7,113 nt of DNA, from the NCBI GenBank assembly GCA_947600345.1, contig CANQGC010000147.1:1-7113 (forward strand), written 5' to 3'. The notes beneath the pieces are model-generated. The model saw nothing but the letters and a program-made list of their open reading frames with translations, was not told the origin of the DNA and made no database searches. How positions within the stretch are numbered: position 1 is the first letter of the stretch; the number at the start of each line of letters is the position of its first letter. Source of the DNA: an uncultured Clostridia bacterium. GTDB lineage: Bacteria; Bacillota; Clostridia; Christensenellales; Aristaeellaceae. This document shows positions 1 through 6,119 of this stretch, piece by piece. The position numbers were made by a program, and so were the translations under genes.

Positions 1-937
1 CGTGGTGTTCTACATCGCGCGGCTCGCGCCCGGCGACCCGCTGGTCTCCTACTACGGCGACCGGGTGGAGAAGATGTCCCCCGACGAGCGCGCCTGGGCC
101 GAGGAGAAGCTCGGCCTGAACGCGCCGATCCACACCCAGTACGTTCGCTGGCTGGGCAACGCCCTGCGCGGCGACTTCGGCATATCGTACAAGTACAAGG
201 CGGACGTGCTGGAGGTCATCGGCGGGCGCATCGGCAAGACGCTGATCCTGGGCGGCATCGGCTTCGTGCTGATCTTCGCGCTGTCGCTGGCGCTCGGGCT
301 GTTCTGCGCCTGGAACGAGGACCGGCTGGCGGACAAGCTCGTCTGCAAGCTCGGCACGGCGCTCAGCTGCGTGCCGGAGTTCTGGCTGTCGCTGGTGCTG
401 ATATTGGTGTTCGCGGTGAACCTGCGCTGGCTGCCCAGCAGCGGGGCCTACTCGGTGGGGAGCGCGAACGATCTCGGCGACCGGGCGCTGCACCTGATCC
501 TGCCGCTGACGGTCACCGTGGCCGGACACCTGTGGTACTACGCCTACATGATCCGCAACAAGCTGCTGGAGGAGGTGCGGGCGGAGTACGTGCTGCTGGC
601 GAAGTCGAAGGGCCTGAGCAAGGGCCGCATACTCTTCCGCCACTGCCTGCGCAACGTGCTTCCTGCGTACCTTTCCATCATGGCCATCTCGGTGCCCCAC
701 ATCCTGGGCGGAACCTACATCGTCGAGACGGTGTTCTCCTATCCCGGCCTCGGCACGCTCTCCTACGAGAGCGCCCGCTACCAGGACTACAACCTGCTGA
801 TGGTGCTGTGCATCCTCTCGGGCGTGGCGGTGATCCTGTTCAACATGGTCGCCCAGATCATCAACGAGCGCATCGATCCCCGCATGCGGGAGAGCGAGCC
901 CACGGAGGCGACGGAGGTGACGGGCGTTGGAAGGTAA
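1..937 (+). CDS. ABC importer permease, DppB/OppB/NikB type (5' partial)
   Basis: This is the first membrane subunit of a peptide/nickel-type ABC importer; it forms half of the translocation channel in the cytoplasmic membrane. The reading frame is open from the window edge. About 20 N-terminal residues, most of the first transmembrane helix, are missing, because the visible part begins just before the family motif LAPGDP (residues 8-13 counted from position 2). Further family marks follow: the LGL.API.QY..W....RGDFG stretch (37-60), hydrophobic segments near 82-103 and 126-140, LPSSG (144-148), the EAA loop that docks on the ATPase (about 195-221, EYVLLAKSKG...RHCLRNVLP), and the C-terminal ETVFSYPGLG and DPRMR motifs. 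The gene overlaps the next permease by 11 nt. Substrate cannot be told from the sequence: peptides, nickel, glutathione or sugars are all transported by this family. Confidence 0.93.
   Translation, partial: VVFYIARLAPGDPLVSYYGDRVEKMSPDERAWAEEKLGLNAPIHTQYVRWLGNALRGDFGISYKYKADVLEVIGGRIGKTLILGGIGFVLIFALSLALGLFCAWNEDRLADKLVCKLGTALSCVPEFWLSLVLILVFAVNLRWLPSSGAYSVGSANDLGDRALHLILPLTVTVAGHLWYYAYMIRNKLLEEVRAEYVLLAKSKGLSKGRILFRHCLRNVLPAYLSIMAISVPHILGGTYIVETVFSYPGLGTLSYESARYQDYNLLMVLCILSGVAVILFNMVAQIINERIDPRMRESEPTEATEVTGVGR
913..920 (+). promoter_or_regulatory. Shine-Dalgarno site fixing the TTG start of the second permease
   Basis: GGAGGTGA is a near-perfect match to the anti-Shine-Dalgarno sequence and lies 6 nt before the TTG at 927. 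It sits inside the last codons of the first permease gene, so translation of the second subunit is probably coupled to the first. It decides the start in favour of this TTG over the in-frame GTG at 960. Confidence 0.8.
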
Positions 938-1820
938 GTTGGAGAACGGGTTCGTCCGCGTGGGCATCCGCCCCGCCCCGGCCCCGGAGCCGCGGCGGGC
1001 GAAGTGGTGGCGGGGCAAGCCGCTGTTCTCGATGGCGCTGCTGGCGCTGATCGCGCTGGGCTGCCTGTGCTGCGAGCTCTTCATGCCGAAGGACCCGGCG
1101 TACATGGATCTGTTCCACTACAGCGTCGCGCCGTGTCGGGAGTTCCTCTTCGGCACGGACACCATGGGGCGGGACATCTTCTCGATGATCTGGTACGGCG
1201 GACGGGTGTCGCTGTGCATCGGCTTCCTGGCGACGCTGATCTCCACGTTCATCGCCATCAGCTTCGGCGCGCTGAGCGGGCTCGCGCCGAAGTGGCTGGA
1301 CGGCCTGCTGATGCGCGCCGCGGAGATCTGGCTGAGCATACCGAACCTGCTGCTGGTGGTGCTGATCCAGGCGATATTGGGCAAGGCCAACGTGCTGAGC
1401 ATCTCCGTCGTCATCGGCGTCACCGGCTGGGCGAGCGTCGCCAAGGTCGTGCGCACCGAGGTCCGGCAGATGCGCGGGAGCGAGTACATCGTCGCCGCCC
1501 GCTGCATGGGCGCGGGCTTCTGGCGCATCCTGTGGCGGCACCTGACGCCGAACTTCCTCTCGTCGATCATGTTCATGGTGGTCATGAACGTGCGCAGCGC
1601 CATCGTCGCCGAGTCCACGCTGAGCTTCATGGGCATCGGGCTTCCGCTGGAGATCATCAGCTGGGGCAGCATGCTCTCGCTGTCCGAGAAGGCGCTCACC
1701 TCCGGGGCCTGGTGGATCATACTGATCCCCGGCGCCTTCCTGCTCGCGACGCTGATGTGCGTCACCAGCATCGGCAACTACCTGCGCAAGAGCTCGAACC
1801 GGGAGGAGAGCAAGCTGTGA
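927..1820 (+). CDS. ABC importer permease, DppC/OppC/NikC type
   Basis: This is the second membrane subunit of the same peptide/nickel-type importer, 297 residues, complete. A basic, proline-rich N-terminal tail (1-32) leads into the first transmembrane helix (about 33-52). A periplasm-side/linker region carries the hallmark GTDTMGRD (76-83) followed by YGGRVSL, which is diagnostic for the C-type permease of this family. Further helices lie near 97-118, 139-151, 157-170, 211-222 and 263-282. The EAA loop, which contacts the ATPase, is at about 186-209 (EYIVAARCMGAG...RHLTPN), and the ESTLSFMGIG motif at 229-238. The start is TTG, supported by a strong Shine-Dalgarno 6 nt upstream, and the gene overlaps the upstream permease by 11 nt. 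No ATPase genes follow, so they are expected upstream of the window or elsewhere. Confidence 0.93.
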   Translation: MEGKLENGFVRVGIRPAPAPEPRRAKWWRGKPLFSMALLALIALGCLCCELFMPKDPAYMDLFHYSVAPCREFLFGTDTMGRDIFSMIWYGGRVSLCIGFLATLISTFIAISFGALSGLAPKWLDGLLMRAAEIWLSIPNLLLVVLIQAILGKANVLSISVVIGVTGWASVAKVVRTEVRQMRGSEYIVAARCMGAGFWRILWRHLTPNFLSSIMFMVVMNVRSAIVAESTLSFMGIGLPLEIISWGSMLSLSEKALTSGAWWIILIPGAFLLATLMCVTSIGNYLRKSSNREESKL

Positions 1821-1865
1821 GGCTTAATATTTAATACGAATGTAATATGATTTCGGCGCATGCTT

Positions 1866-1874
1866 TGTTATAAT
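1866..1874 (+). promoter_or_regulatory. Extended -10 promoter for deoC
   Basis: TGTTATAAT is an extended -10 element: the TG dinucleotide at 1866-1867, one base, then the perfect hexamer TATAAT at 1869-1874. The -35 region is poor (ATGATT at 1847-1852 is the best candidate, 16-bp spacer), as is usual for extended -10 promoters. The stretch 1824-1852 is strikingly AT-rich against the GC-rich surroundings. Transcription should begin near 1881, giving a leader of about 46 nt to the ATG. No hairpin terminator separates it from the permease genes, so read-through from upstream is also possible. Confidence 0.7.
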
Positions 1875-1912
1875 GGTGGACGGAGGGACAGGAATTGTCT
1901 CAAATTGCCATC

Positions 1913-1919
1913 GGGAGGA
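1913..1919 (+). promoter_or_regulatory. Shine-Dalgarno site for deoC
   Basis: GGGAGGA lies 8 nt before the ATG at 1928 and supports that start. A second purine-rich site (GGAGGG, 1882-1887) lies 7 nt before an in-frame TTG at 1895, so a minor longer form with 11 extra residues cannot be excluded. Confidence 0.65.
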
Positions 1920-1927
1920 CAGACTTC

Positions 1928-2593
1928 ATGAAGATTGCGAGATACTTCGACGCGGCCATCCTCAAGCCCGACATGACCCGGGAGCAGGTGATCGCCGCCA
2001 TCAAGGAGAGCATCAGCTACGATTCCTACACCGTCTGCGTGCGCGGCTGCGACATCGACCTGGCGATGGAGCTGTGCAAGGGCACGAACACCAAGGTCAG
2101 CTGCGTGCTGGACTTCCCCTACGGCTACGGCGGCATCGAGGCCAAGCGCGCCGCCGCCAAGGCCTACGCCGCCAAGGGCGTGCTGGACATCGACATGGTG
2201 ATGAACTACGGCGCGGCGCGCGGCGGCGACTGGGACACCGTCGAGGCCGAGATTCGCGCCGTGGTGGAGGAGGCCCACGCCCAGGGCGTGAACGTTAAGG
2301 TCATCTTCGAGACCAGCCAGCTGGACGACGCCCAGATTCGAAAGGCCACCGAGGTCTCCATCGCCGCCGGCGCGGACTTCGTCAAGACCAGCACCGGCTT
2401 CAACGGCGGCGGCGCGACCTTTGAGGCCGTGCAGGCGATGATCGAGACCGCTAAGGGCCGCTGCAAGGTGAAGCCCTCCGGCGGCATCCGCGACTATGCC
2501 ACCGCCAAGAAGTACGTGGACATGGGCGCCGACCGCCTGGGCGTCGGCTTCGCCGGCTGCAAGGCCATCTGCGAGGGCGAGCCGAAGGAGTAA
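1928..2593 (+). CDS. deoC: deoxyribose-phosphate aldolase (DeoC)
   Basis: This cytosolic class I aldolase reversibly splits 2-deoxy-D-ribose 5-phosphate into glyceraldehyde 3-phosphate and acetaldehyde, the last step of deoxynucleoside catabolism. It has 221 residues, normal for the family's TIM barrel. Visible active-site residues are the Schiff-base lysine K153 in DFVKTSTGF, the second lysine K182 in VKPSGGIR, and the proton-relay aspartate D89 in DIDMVMNYG. The phosphate-binding GG and LGVG turns follow (about 185-207). The N-terminus reads FDAAILKPDMT where most homologues have a D(H/L)T-LLKP type motif, and FPYGYGG replaces the usual FPxG, so this is a divergent branch; a related aldolase is possible. 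The ATG at 1928 was chosen from its Shine-Dalgarno site and the usual family N-terminus. The gene is probably monocistronic or read through from the permeases. Confidence 0.88.
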   Translation: MKIARYFDAAILKPDMTREQVIAAIKESISYDSYTVCVRGCDIDLAMELCKGTNTKVSCVLDFPYGYGGIEAKRAAAKAYAAKGVLDIDMVMNYGAARGGDWDTVEAEIRAVVEEAHAQGVNVKVIFETSQLDDAQIRKATEVSIAAGADFVKTSTGFNGGGATFEAVQAMIETAKGRCKVKPSGGIRDYATAKKYVDMGADRLGVGFAGCKAICEGEPKE

Positions 2594-2613
2594 GCGGCCG
2601 CTTCGACCAGAGC

Positions 2614-2654
2614 AAGAGCCCCCGCCGCGGGAAATTCCCGCGGCGGGGGCTCTT
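2614..2654. terminator. Bidirectional hairpin terminator between convergent genes
   Basis: An 18-bp perfect inverted repeat pairs 2614-2631 with 2637-2654 around an AAATT loop; two further A-T pairs could close it to a single central base. The stem is almost all G-C and is flanked by short A and T runs (AAGAG on the left, CTCTTT on the right). It lies 20 nt after the deoC stop and 43 nt beyond the stop of the opposing exporter gene, so it can serve both. The U-tract is short (three T on the plus strand, two on the minus), so stem stability would have to do most of the work. Confidence 0.8.
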
Positions 2655-2697
2655 TGCGCATGGGGGTTCCGCGCGGTCGGCCGCCGCGCTCGCCCGC

Positions 2698-4473
2698 TCA
2701 GGAGGTGTAGAGCCGGTAGAGCTTGCTGTAGATGCCGTCCGGCCTGGCGATGAGCTCCGCGTGGCTGCCCTGTTCCACGATGCCCTCGTCGGTCAGCACC
2801 AGTATGTTCTTCGCGTTGCGGATGGTGGACAGGCGGTGGGCGATGGTGAAGGTCGTGCGGCCCTGCATGAGCTTCGCCAGCGATTGCTGCACCAGGCGCT
2901 CGCTCTCGTTGTCCAGCGCGCTGGTGGCCTCGTCCAGGATCAGGATCGGCGGGTTCTTGAGGAACACCCGGGCGATGGAGATGCGCTGCTTCTGGCCGCC
3001 GGAGAGCTTCAGGCCGTGCTCGCCCACGTAGCTGTCGTAGCCGTCGGGCAGCTCGGTGATGAACTCGTGGGCCCCGGCCAGCTTCGCCGCCCGCACGATC
3101 TCCTCCCGGCTCGCGCCGGGCTTGCCGTACTCGATGTTCTGCAGCACCGTGCCGGAGAACATGTACACGTCCTGCTGCACCACGCCGATGTGGCTGCGCA
3201 GCGATTTCAGCGTGAAGTCCCGCACGTCCCTTCCGTCGATGCGGATCGCGCCGCCGGTCACGTCATAGAAGCGGGGAATCAGGCTGCACAGCGTGGTCTT
3301 GCCGCTGCCGCTGGGGCCGACCAGCGCCACGCTCTCGCCGGGATGCACGGTCAGGCTGATGTCCGCCAGCACCATGTCCTGCCCGGCCTCGTAGGCGAAG
3401 CTCACGTGGTCAAACTCGATCTCGCCCTTCACATCGGTCAGCTCCACGGCGTCGGGCTTCTCCTGCACCGTCACCGGCTCGTTCACCGCCTCGTCGAAGC
3501 GCTCGAAGCCGGTGATGCCCCGCTGGAACTGCTCGGTGAACTCCACGAAGCGGCGGATCGTCGTCAATAGCGTCTGCACGTAGAGCAGGTACGCCACCAG
3601 ATCCTCCGGGCTGATCTTGCCGTCGATCATGAACAGCGCGCCCAGCACCACCACGGCGATGTACATCACGCCGTCGAACAGCCGCGTCACCGAGTGGAAG
3701 CCCGCCATGTTGTGGTACATGCCCTTCTTGATCTGCAGGAAGATGCCGTTGCGCCTGGCGAACTTCTCCCGCTCCAAATCCTCGTTGGCGAAGGACTTCA
3801 CCACGCGGATGCCGGACAGGCTGTCCTCCACCTGGGCGTTCAGCTCGCCCAGCTCGTGGCGGGACTCCTGGAAGCTCTTGCGCATCCTCTTGGCGAAGTG
3901 ATCCGAGCAGAGCACCATCACCGGCAGCACGGCGAACACGATCACCGTCAGCAGTACGTTCGACTGGCAGAGGATCAGAAACGCCACCACGATCTTGACC
4001 GCCGCGATCAATACCTCCTCGGGCATGTGGTGGGCGAACTCGGTGATGTCGTTTAAGTCGGTGGTGATGCGCGACATCAGCTGGCCGATCTTCGCGCTGT
4101 CGTAGAAGTCGTTGGACAGCGCCTGGTAGTGGTCGAACAGGTCGCGGCGCAGATCGCTCTCGATGCGCGAGCCCATGATGTGGCCGATGGACTGCATGAA
4201 GTAGTTGGCCGCGGCGTCGATGATGCGCAGCGCCAGGTACAGCGCGCCGAGCCTGAGCACGATGGAGACGGTCAGCGCCAGCGCCGGGTCGTTGGCCGCG
4301 CTGGTGATGTAGCGCACGATCAGCGGCAGCACCAGGTCGCAGATCGTCGTCAGCGACGCGCAGAACAAATCCAGCGCCATCACGCCCACGTAGGGCCTGA
4401 AGTAGGGGGCCAGTCGCCGCATCAGGTGCGCGCTCTGGCCCAGCGGCCGCCTTTGTTTCGCAGGGGCATTCAT
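2698..4473 (-). CDS. ABC exporter half-transporter (membrane domain fused to ATPase)
   Basis: This is a 591-residue type IV (exporter) ABC half-transporter in the cytoplasmic membrane, expected to act as a dimer and move lipids, drugs or peptides outward. The N-terminal half is a six-helix ABC transmembrane domain, with helices near 31-54, 68-92, 152-169, 172-190, 265-283 and 290-306. The nucleotide-binding domain holds the A-loop Y361, Walker A GPSGSGKTT (386-394), Q-loop Q434, signature LSGGQKQR (490-497), Walker B ILILDEATSALD (510-521) and H-loop H546. All ATPase motifs are canonical, so it should be active. ATG at 4473 was chosen because GGAGGAA (4487-4481) lies 7 nt upstream and the family N-terminus fits; the frame stays open upstream to 4785, across the promoter. 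It stands alone, with no partner half-transporter next to it, which favours a homodimer. Substrate unknown. Confidence 0.93.
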   Translation of the reverse strand: MNAPAKQRRPLGQSAHLMRRLAPYFRPYVGVMALDLFCASLTTICDLVLPLIVRYITSAANDPALALTVSIVLRLGALYLALRIIDAAANYFMQSIGHIMGSRIESDLRRDLFDHYQALSNDFYDSAKIGQLMSRITTDLNDITEFAHHMPEEVLIAAVKIVVAFLILCQSNVLLTVIVFAVLPVMVLCSDHFAKRMRKSFQESRHELGELNAQVEDSLSGIRVVKSFANEDLEREKFARRNGIFLQIKKGMYHNMAGFHSVTRLFDGVMYIAVVVLGALFMIDGKISPEDLVAYLLYVQTLLTTIRRFVEFTEQFQRGITGFERFDEAVNEPVTVQEKPDAVELTDVKGEIEFDHVSFAYEAGQDMVLADISLTVHPGESVALVGPSGSGKTTLCSLIPRFYDVTGGAIRIDGRDVRDFTLKSLRSHIGVVQQDVYMFSGTVLQNIEYGKPGASREEIVRAAKLAGAHEFITELPDGYDSYVGEHGLKLSGGQKQRISIARVFLKNPPILILDEATSALDNESERLVQQSLAKLMQGRTTFTIAHRLSTIRNAKNILVLTDEGIVEQGSHAELIARPDGIYSKLYRLYTS

Positions 4474-4513
4474 CCGGAATTTCCTCCAAGAATAAGCAAT
4501 CTCTTCTTTAGTA

Positions 4514-4542
4514 TTTATAGAGGAATCGCCGCCCCCTGTCAA
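4514..4542 (-). promoter_or_regulatory. Sigma-70/sigma-A promoter for the ABC exporter
   Basis: Read on the minus strand, a perfect -35 TTGACA (4542-4537), a 17-bp spacer and a -10 TATAAA (4519-4514). Transcription should start near 4507, giving a leader of about 34 nt that contains the exporter's Shine-Dalgarno site. It faces away from a second near-consensus promoter at 4616-4644. Confidence 0.82.
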
Positions 4543-4551
4543 GCGCGACCG

Positions 4552-4597
4552 GGCGCATTTTCGGGAAATAAACCCTCCTTCGCGCGGCAAATGCGCC
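4552..4597. repeat. 9-bp inverted repeat between the divergent promoters
   Basis: GGCGCATTT (4552-4560) and AAATGCGCC (4589-4597) are perfect reverse complements separated by 28 nt, lying between the two outward-facing -35 boxes (4537-4542 and 4616-4621). The placement would suit half-sites for a dimeric regulator acting on both promoters. It could also be chance or a weak hairpin; no known operator is recognised. Confidence 0.4.
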
Positions 4598-4615
4598 ACG
4601 GATGAACCGCCGCCC

Positions 4616-4644
4616 TTGACAGCGCACGCCGGAGGGGATAGAAT
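4616..4644 (+). promoter_or_regulatory. Sigma-70/sigma-A promoter for the membrane protein-exonuclease-TPR operon
   Basis: A perfect -35 TTGACA (4616-4621), a 17-bp spacer and a -10 TAGAAT (4639-4644), one base off consensus. Transcription should start near 4651. The -10 box contains the ATG at 4643 and the -35 contains the TTG at 4616, which rules out both as starts on this transcript and points to the ATG at 4664. Confidence 0.8.
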
Positions 4645-4650
4645 GGAAGC

Positions 4651-4658
4651 GGGAGGGA
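4651..4658 (+). promoter_or_regulatory. Shine-Dalgarno site for the small membrane protein
   Basis: GGGAGGGA lies 5 nt before the ATG at 4664. With the predicted transcription start near 4651, it would lie at the very 5' end of the mRNA, leaving a leader of only about 13 nt. Confidence 0.6.
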
Positions 4659-4663
4659 TCGGC

Positions 4664-4900
4664 ATGTGGTGGATTTTGATCCCCATCGGCGCCTGCTTCC
4701 TGATCGGTGGCGCAGCGGGACTGCTCCTGCGTCCGCAATCGCGCGAGCGGCCGAGGGAGCAGAGGATCGTCGTGCACGTCCACAACCATCCGCCCCGCCC
4801 GCGCCGGGAGAGCGCCTATCGCCGCGTCAAGCGCAGGCAGGAGGCGGAGCGCAGGGCGTACCGCGAATCCGAGTGGCGAAGATACGGCGGCCGATGGTGA
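4664..4900 (+). CDS. small single-span membrane protein with His/Arg-rich tail, unknown function
   Basis: This 78-residue protein is not recognised. It begins MWW and has one strongly hydrophobic segment (about 2-22, with GGAAG packing glycines), followed at once by a highly basic tail of about 55 residues. By the positive-inside rule the tail should be cytoplasmic and the N-terminus outside; the segment could instead be an uncleaved signal anchor. The tail has an alternating HVHNH patch (H38, H40, H42), which could bind metal, then PPRPRR and an Arg/Glu-rich, probably helical stretch (48-73) ending in Gly-Gly-Arg-Trp. Such a tail could touch nucleic acid, acidic lipid or a partner protein. 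It is the first gene after the promoter at 4616-4644, with the exonuclease 52 nt downstream. The start is set by a Shine-Dalgarno and by the promoter covering the upstream candidates. Confidence 0.7.
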   Translation: MWWILIPIGACFLIGGAAGLLLRPQSRERPREQRIVVHVHNHPPRPRRESAYRRVKRRQEAERRAYRESEWRRYGGRW

Positions 4901-4952
4901 CGGGCAAGGCGGCGAATGAAGATCGGCGCGAACGGGACGGGAGGCGTGAGGC

Positions 4953-6119
4953 ATGGCGTCGCGATTGCGGGCGAGACTGAACGCGATGGGCGCGGCCGCG
5001 CCGAAGCCGGAGCCCCGGCATCCTCGGCCGAGCGGCGTGGCCATCTATTCCGACCGCCGGGACGCCGACCCCCGGCTGTTCGCGCTGGACGGCGAGGGCC
5101 TTCGGCGCATCGGCTGGTGCGGGCTGAAGCTCGACCCGCGCAGGATACTGTTCCTGGACACCGAGACCACCGGCCTCTCCGGCGGCGCGGGCACGGTGGC
5201 GTTCCTGGTGGGGCTGGGCTTTATCGAGGATGAAACCTTCGTGGTGGAGCAGTACCTGATGCGCGACTACTCCGACGAGCCGGAGCTGCTCGGCCGCGTG
5301 GCCGAGCGGATGCAAAATTTCGACGCGGTCTGCACCTTCAACGGCAGGAACTTCGACCTGCCGCTGCTCGAGGCGCGCTTCACCATGTGCCGCATGCGCG
5401 ATCTGTGGCGGGAGCTTCCCCAGCTCGATTTGCTCTACCCGGCGCGGCGCACCTGGAAGCTGCGCATCGGCAGCTGCCGCCTGAGCCGGGTGGAGGAGTT
5501 CATCCTCGGGCAACCCCGGCAGGGCGACCTGCCCGGCAGCGAGGTGCCCCAGCGCTACTTCGACTACCTGAAGACCGGCGATATGGAACTGCTTGCGGAC
5601 ATCGTGAGCCACAATCGCCAGGACGTGGCGACGCTGGGCGTGCTGCTGGCGCACCTGTGCGCGCTCTACGCCCACCCGGAGCGGGAGACCCGGCGCCCGG
5701 ACCTGTTTTCCATGGGCAAGGCGCTGGAGACCCAGGGCGAGGTGAAGCCCGCCCGGGAGCTGTATCGCGTGGCGGCGATTCCGGCCCCGGCGGGCAGCCT
5801 GAAGGCCATCCCGGAGAACGCCATCGCGGCCCAGGCGGCCTGGCGGATGTACCTGTTGATCCGCAGGGGCGGCGACCGAGAGCAGATGCGCGAGCAGCTG
5901 GAGCGCATGGCGAACCGGCGGCAGTGCCGGGAGAGGATCTACGTGGAGCTGTCCAAACTCTACGAGCATCGATACAAGAACCCGCAGCGGGCGCTGCGCT
6001 ACGCCGAACTCGCGGCGAAGTACGTGCCCGAGGAGCAGCGGGAGGAGCTGGCGCGACGCCGGGAGCGGCTGCGCGGAAAAGTGGAACGGGAAAGGAAGAG
6101 GAAAGATGGGCTTCTTTGA
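4953..6119 (+). CDS. DEDD-type exonuclease of the YprB/MrfB family with C-terminal helical repeats
   Basis: A 388-residue protein with an RNase H-like (YprB, RNase_H_2) 3'-5' exonuclease domain at about 65-240. Metal-binding residues can be seen: D69 and E71 in FLDTETTGL, D135 in TFNGRNFDLPLL, and H220 with D224 in SHNRQDV. The set is complete, so activity is likely. The C-terminal part (about 250-360) is made of TPR-like helix pairs (DLFSMGKALETQGEVKPARELY; YVELSKLYEHRYKNPQRALRYAELAAKYVP), and the end is very basic. In B. subtilis the family member MrfB (YprB) is an exonuclease that works with the helicase MrfA in repair of mitomycin damage. No helicase gene is adjacent here, so the cellular role is inferred. 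The ATG at 4953 has GGGAGG 8 nt upstream. The gene probably shares the promoter at 4616, and its 3' end overlaps the TPR gene by 14 nt. Confidence 0.87.
   Translation: MASRLRARLNAMGAAAPKPEPRHPRPSGVAIYSDRRDADPRLFALDGEGLRRIGWCGLKLDPRRILFLDTETTGLSGGAGTVAFLVGLGFIEDETFVVEQYLMRDYSDEPELLGRVAERMQNFDAVCTFNGRNFDLPLLEARFTMCRMRDLWRELPQLDLLYPARRTWKLRIGSCRLSRVEEFILGQPRQGDLPGSEVPQRYFDYLKTGDMELLADIVSHNRQDVATLGVLLAHLCALYAHPERETRRPDLFSMGKALETQGEVKPARELYRVAAIPAPAGSLKAIPENAIAAQAAWRMYLLIRRGGDREQMREQLERMANRRQCRERIYVELSKLYEHRYKNPQRALRYAELAAKYVPEEQREELARRRERLRGKVERERKRKDGLL

Noticed and set aside
861..1541. Minus-strand frame opposite the second permease
   Set aside because: It is antisense to a permease with GTDxxGRD and EAA motifs; the translation is Gln/Arg/His-rich text typical of shadow frames.
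1824..1852. Possible terminator or operator in the AT-rich gap after the permeases
   Set aside because: Only weak, short AT repeats (TTAATATTTAA; ATATT...AATAT) are present, with no G-C stem and no T-run. The AT-rich tract is better read as promoter-upstream DNA.
3410..4489. Second minus-strand frame inside the ABC exporter gene (359 codons)
   Set aside because: It lies in another frame of the exporter's own strand and is Arg/Ala/Gly-rich with no domain. The exporter frame has every ABC motif.
4474..4785. N-terminal extension of the ABC exporter to 4785
   Set aside because: The extension would cross the exporter's own promoter (4514-4542) and the divergent promoter region, and it resembles no transporter sequence. 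The ATG at 4473 has a proper Shine-Dalgarno site.
4916..5233. Plus-strand frame starting at 4916, overlapping the start of the exonuclease gene
   Set aside because: It has no good ribosome site, low-complexity Arg/Gly-rich translation and a large overlap with a well-supported gene in another frame.
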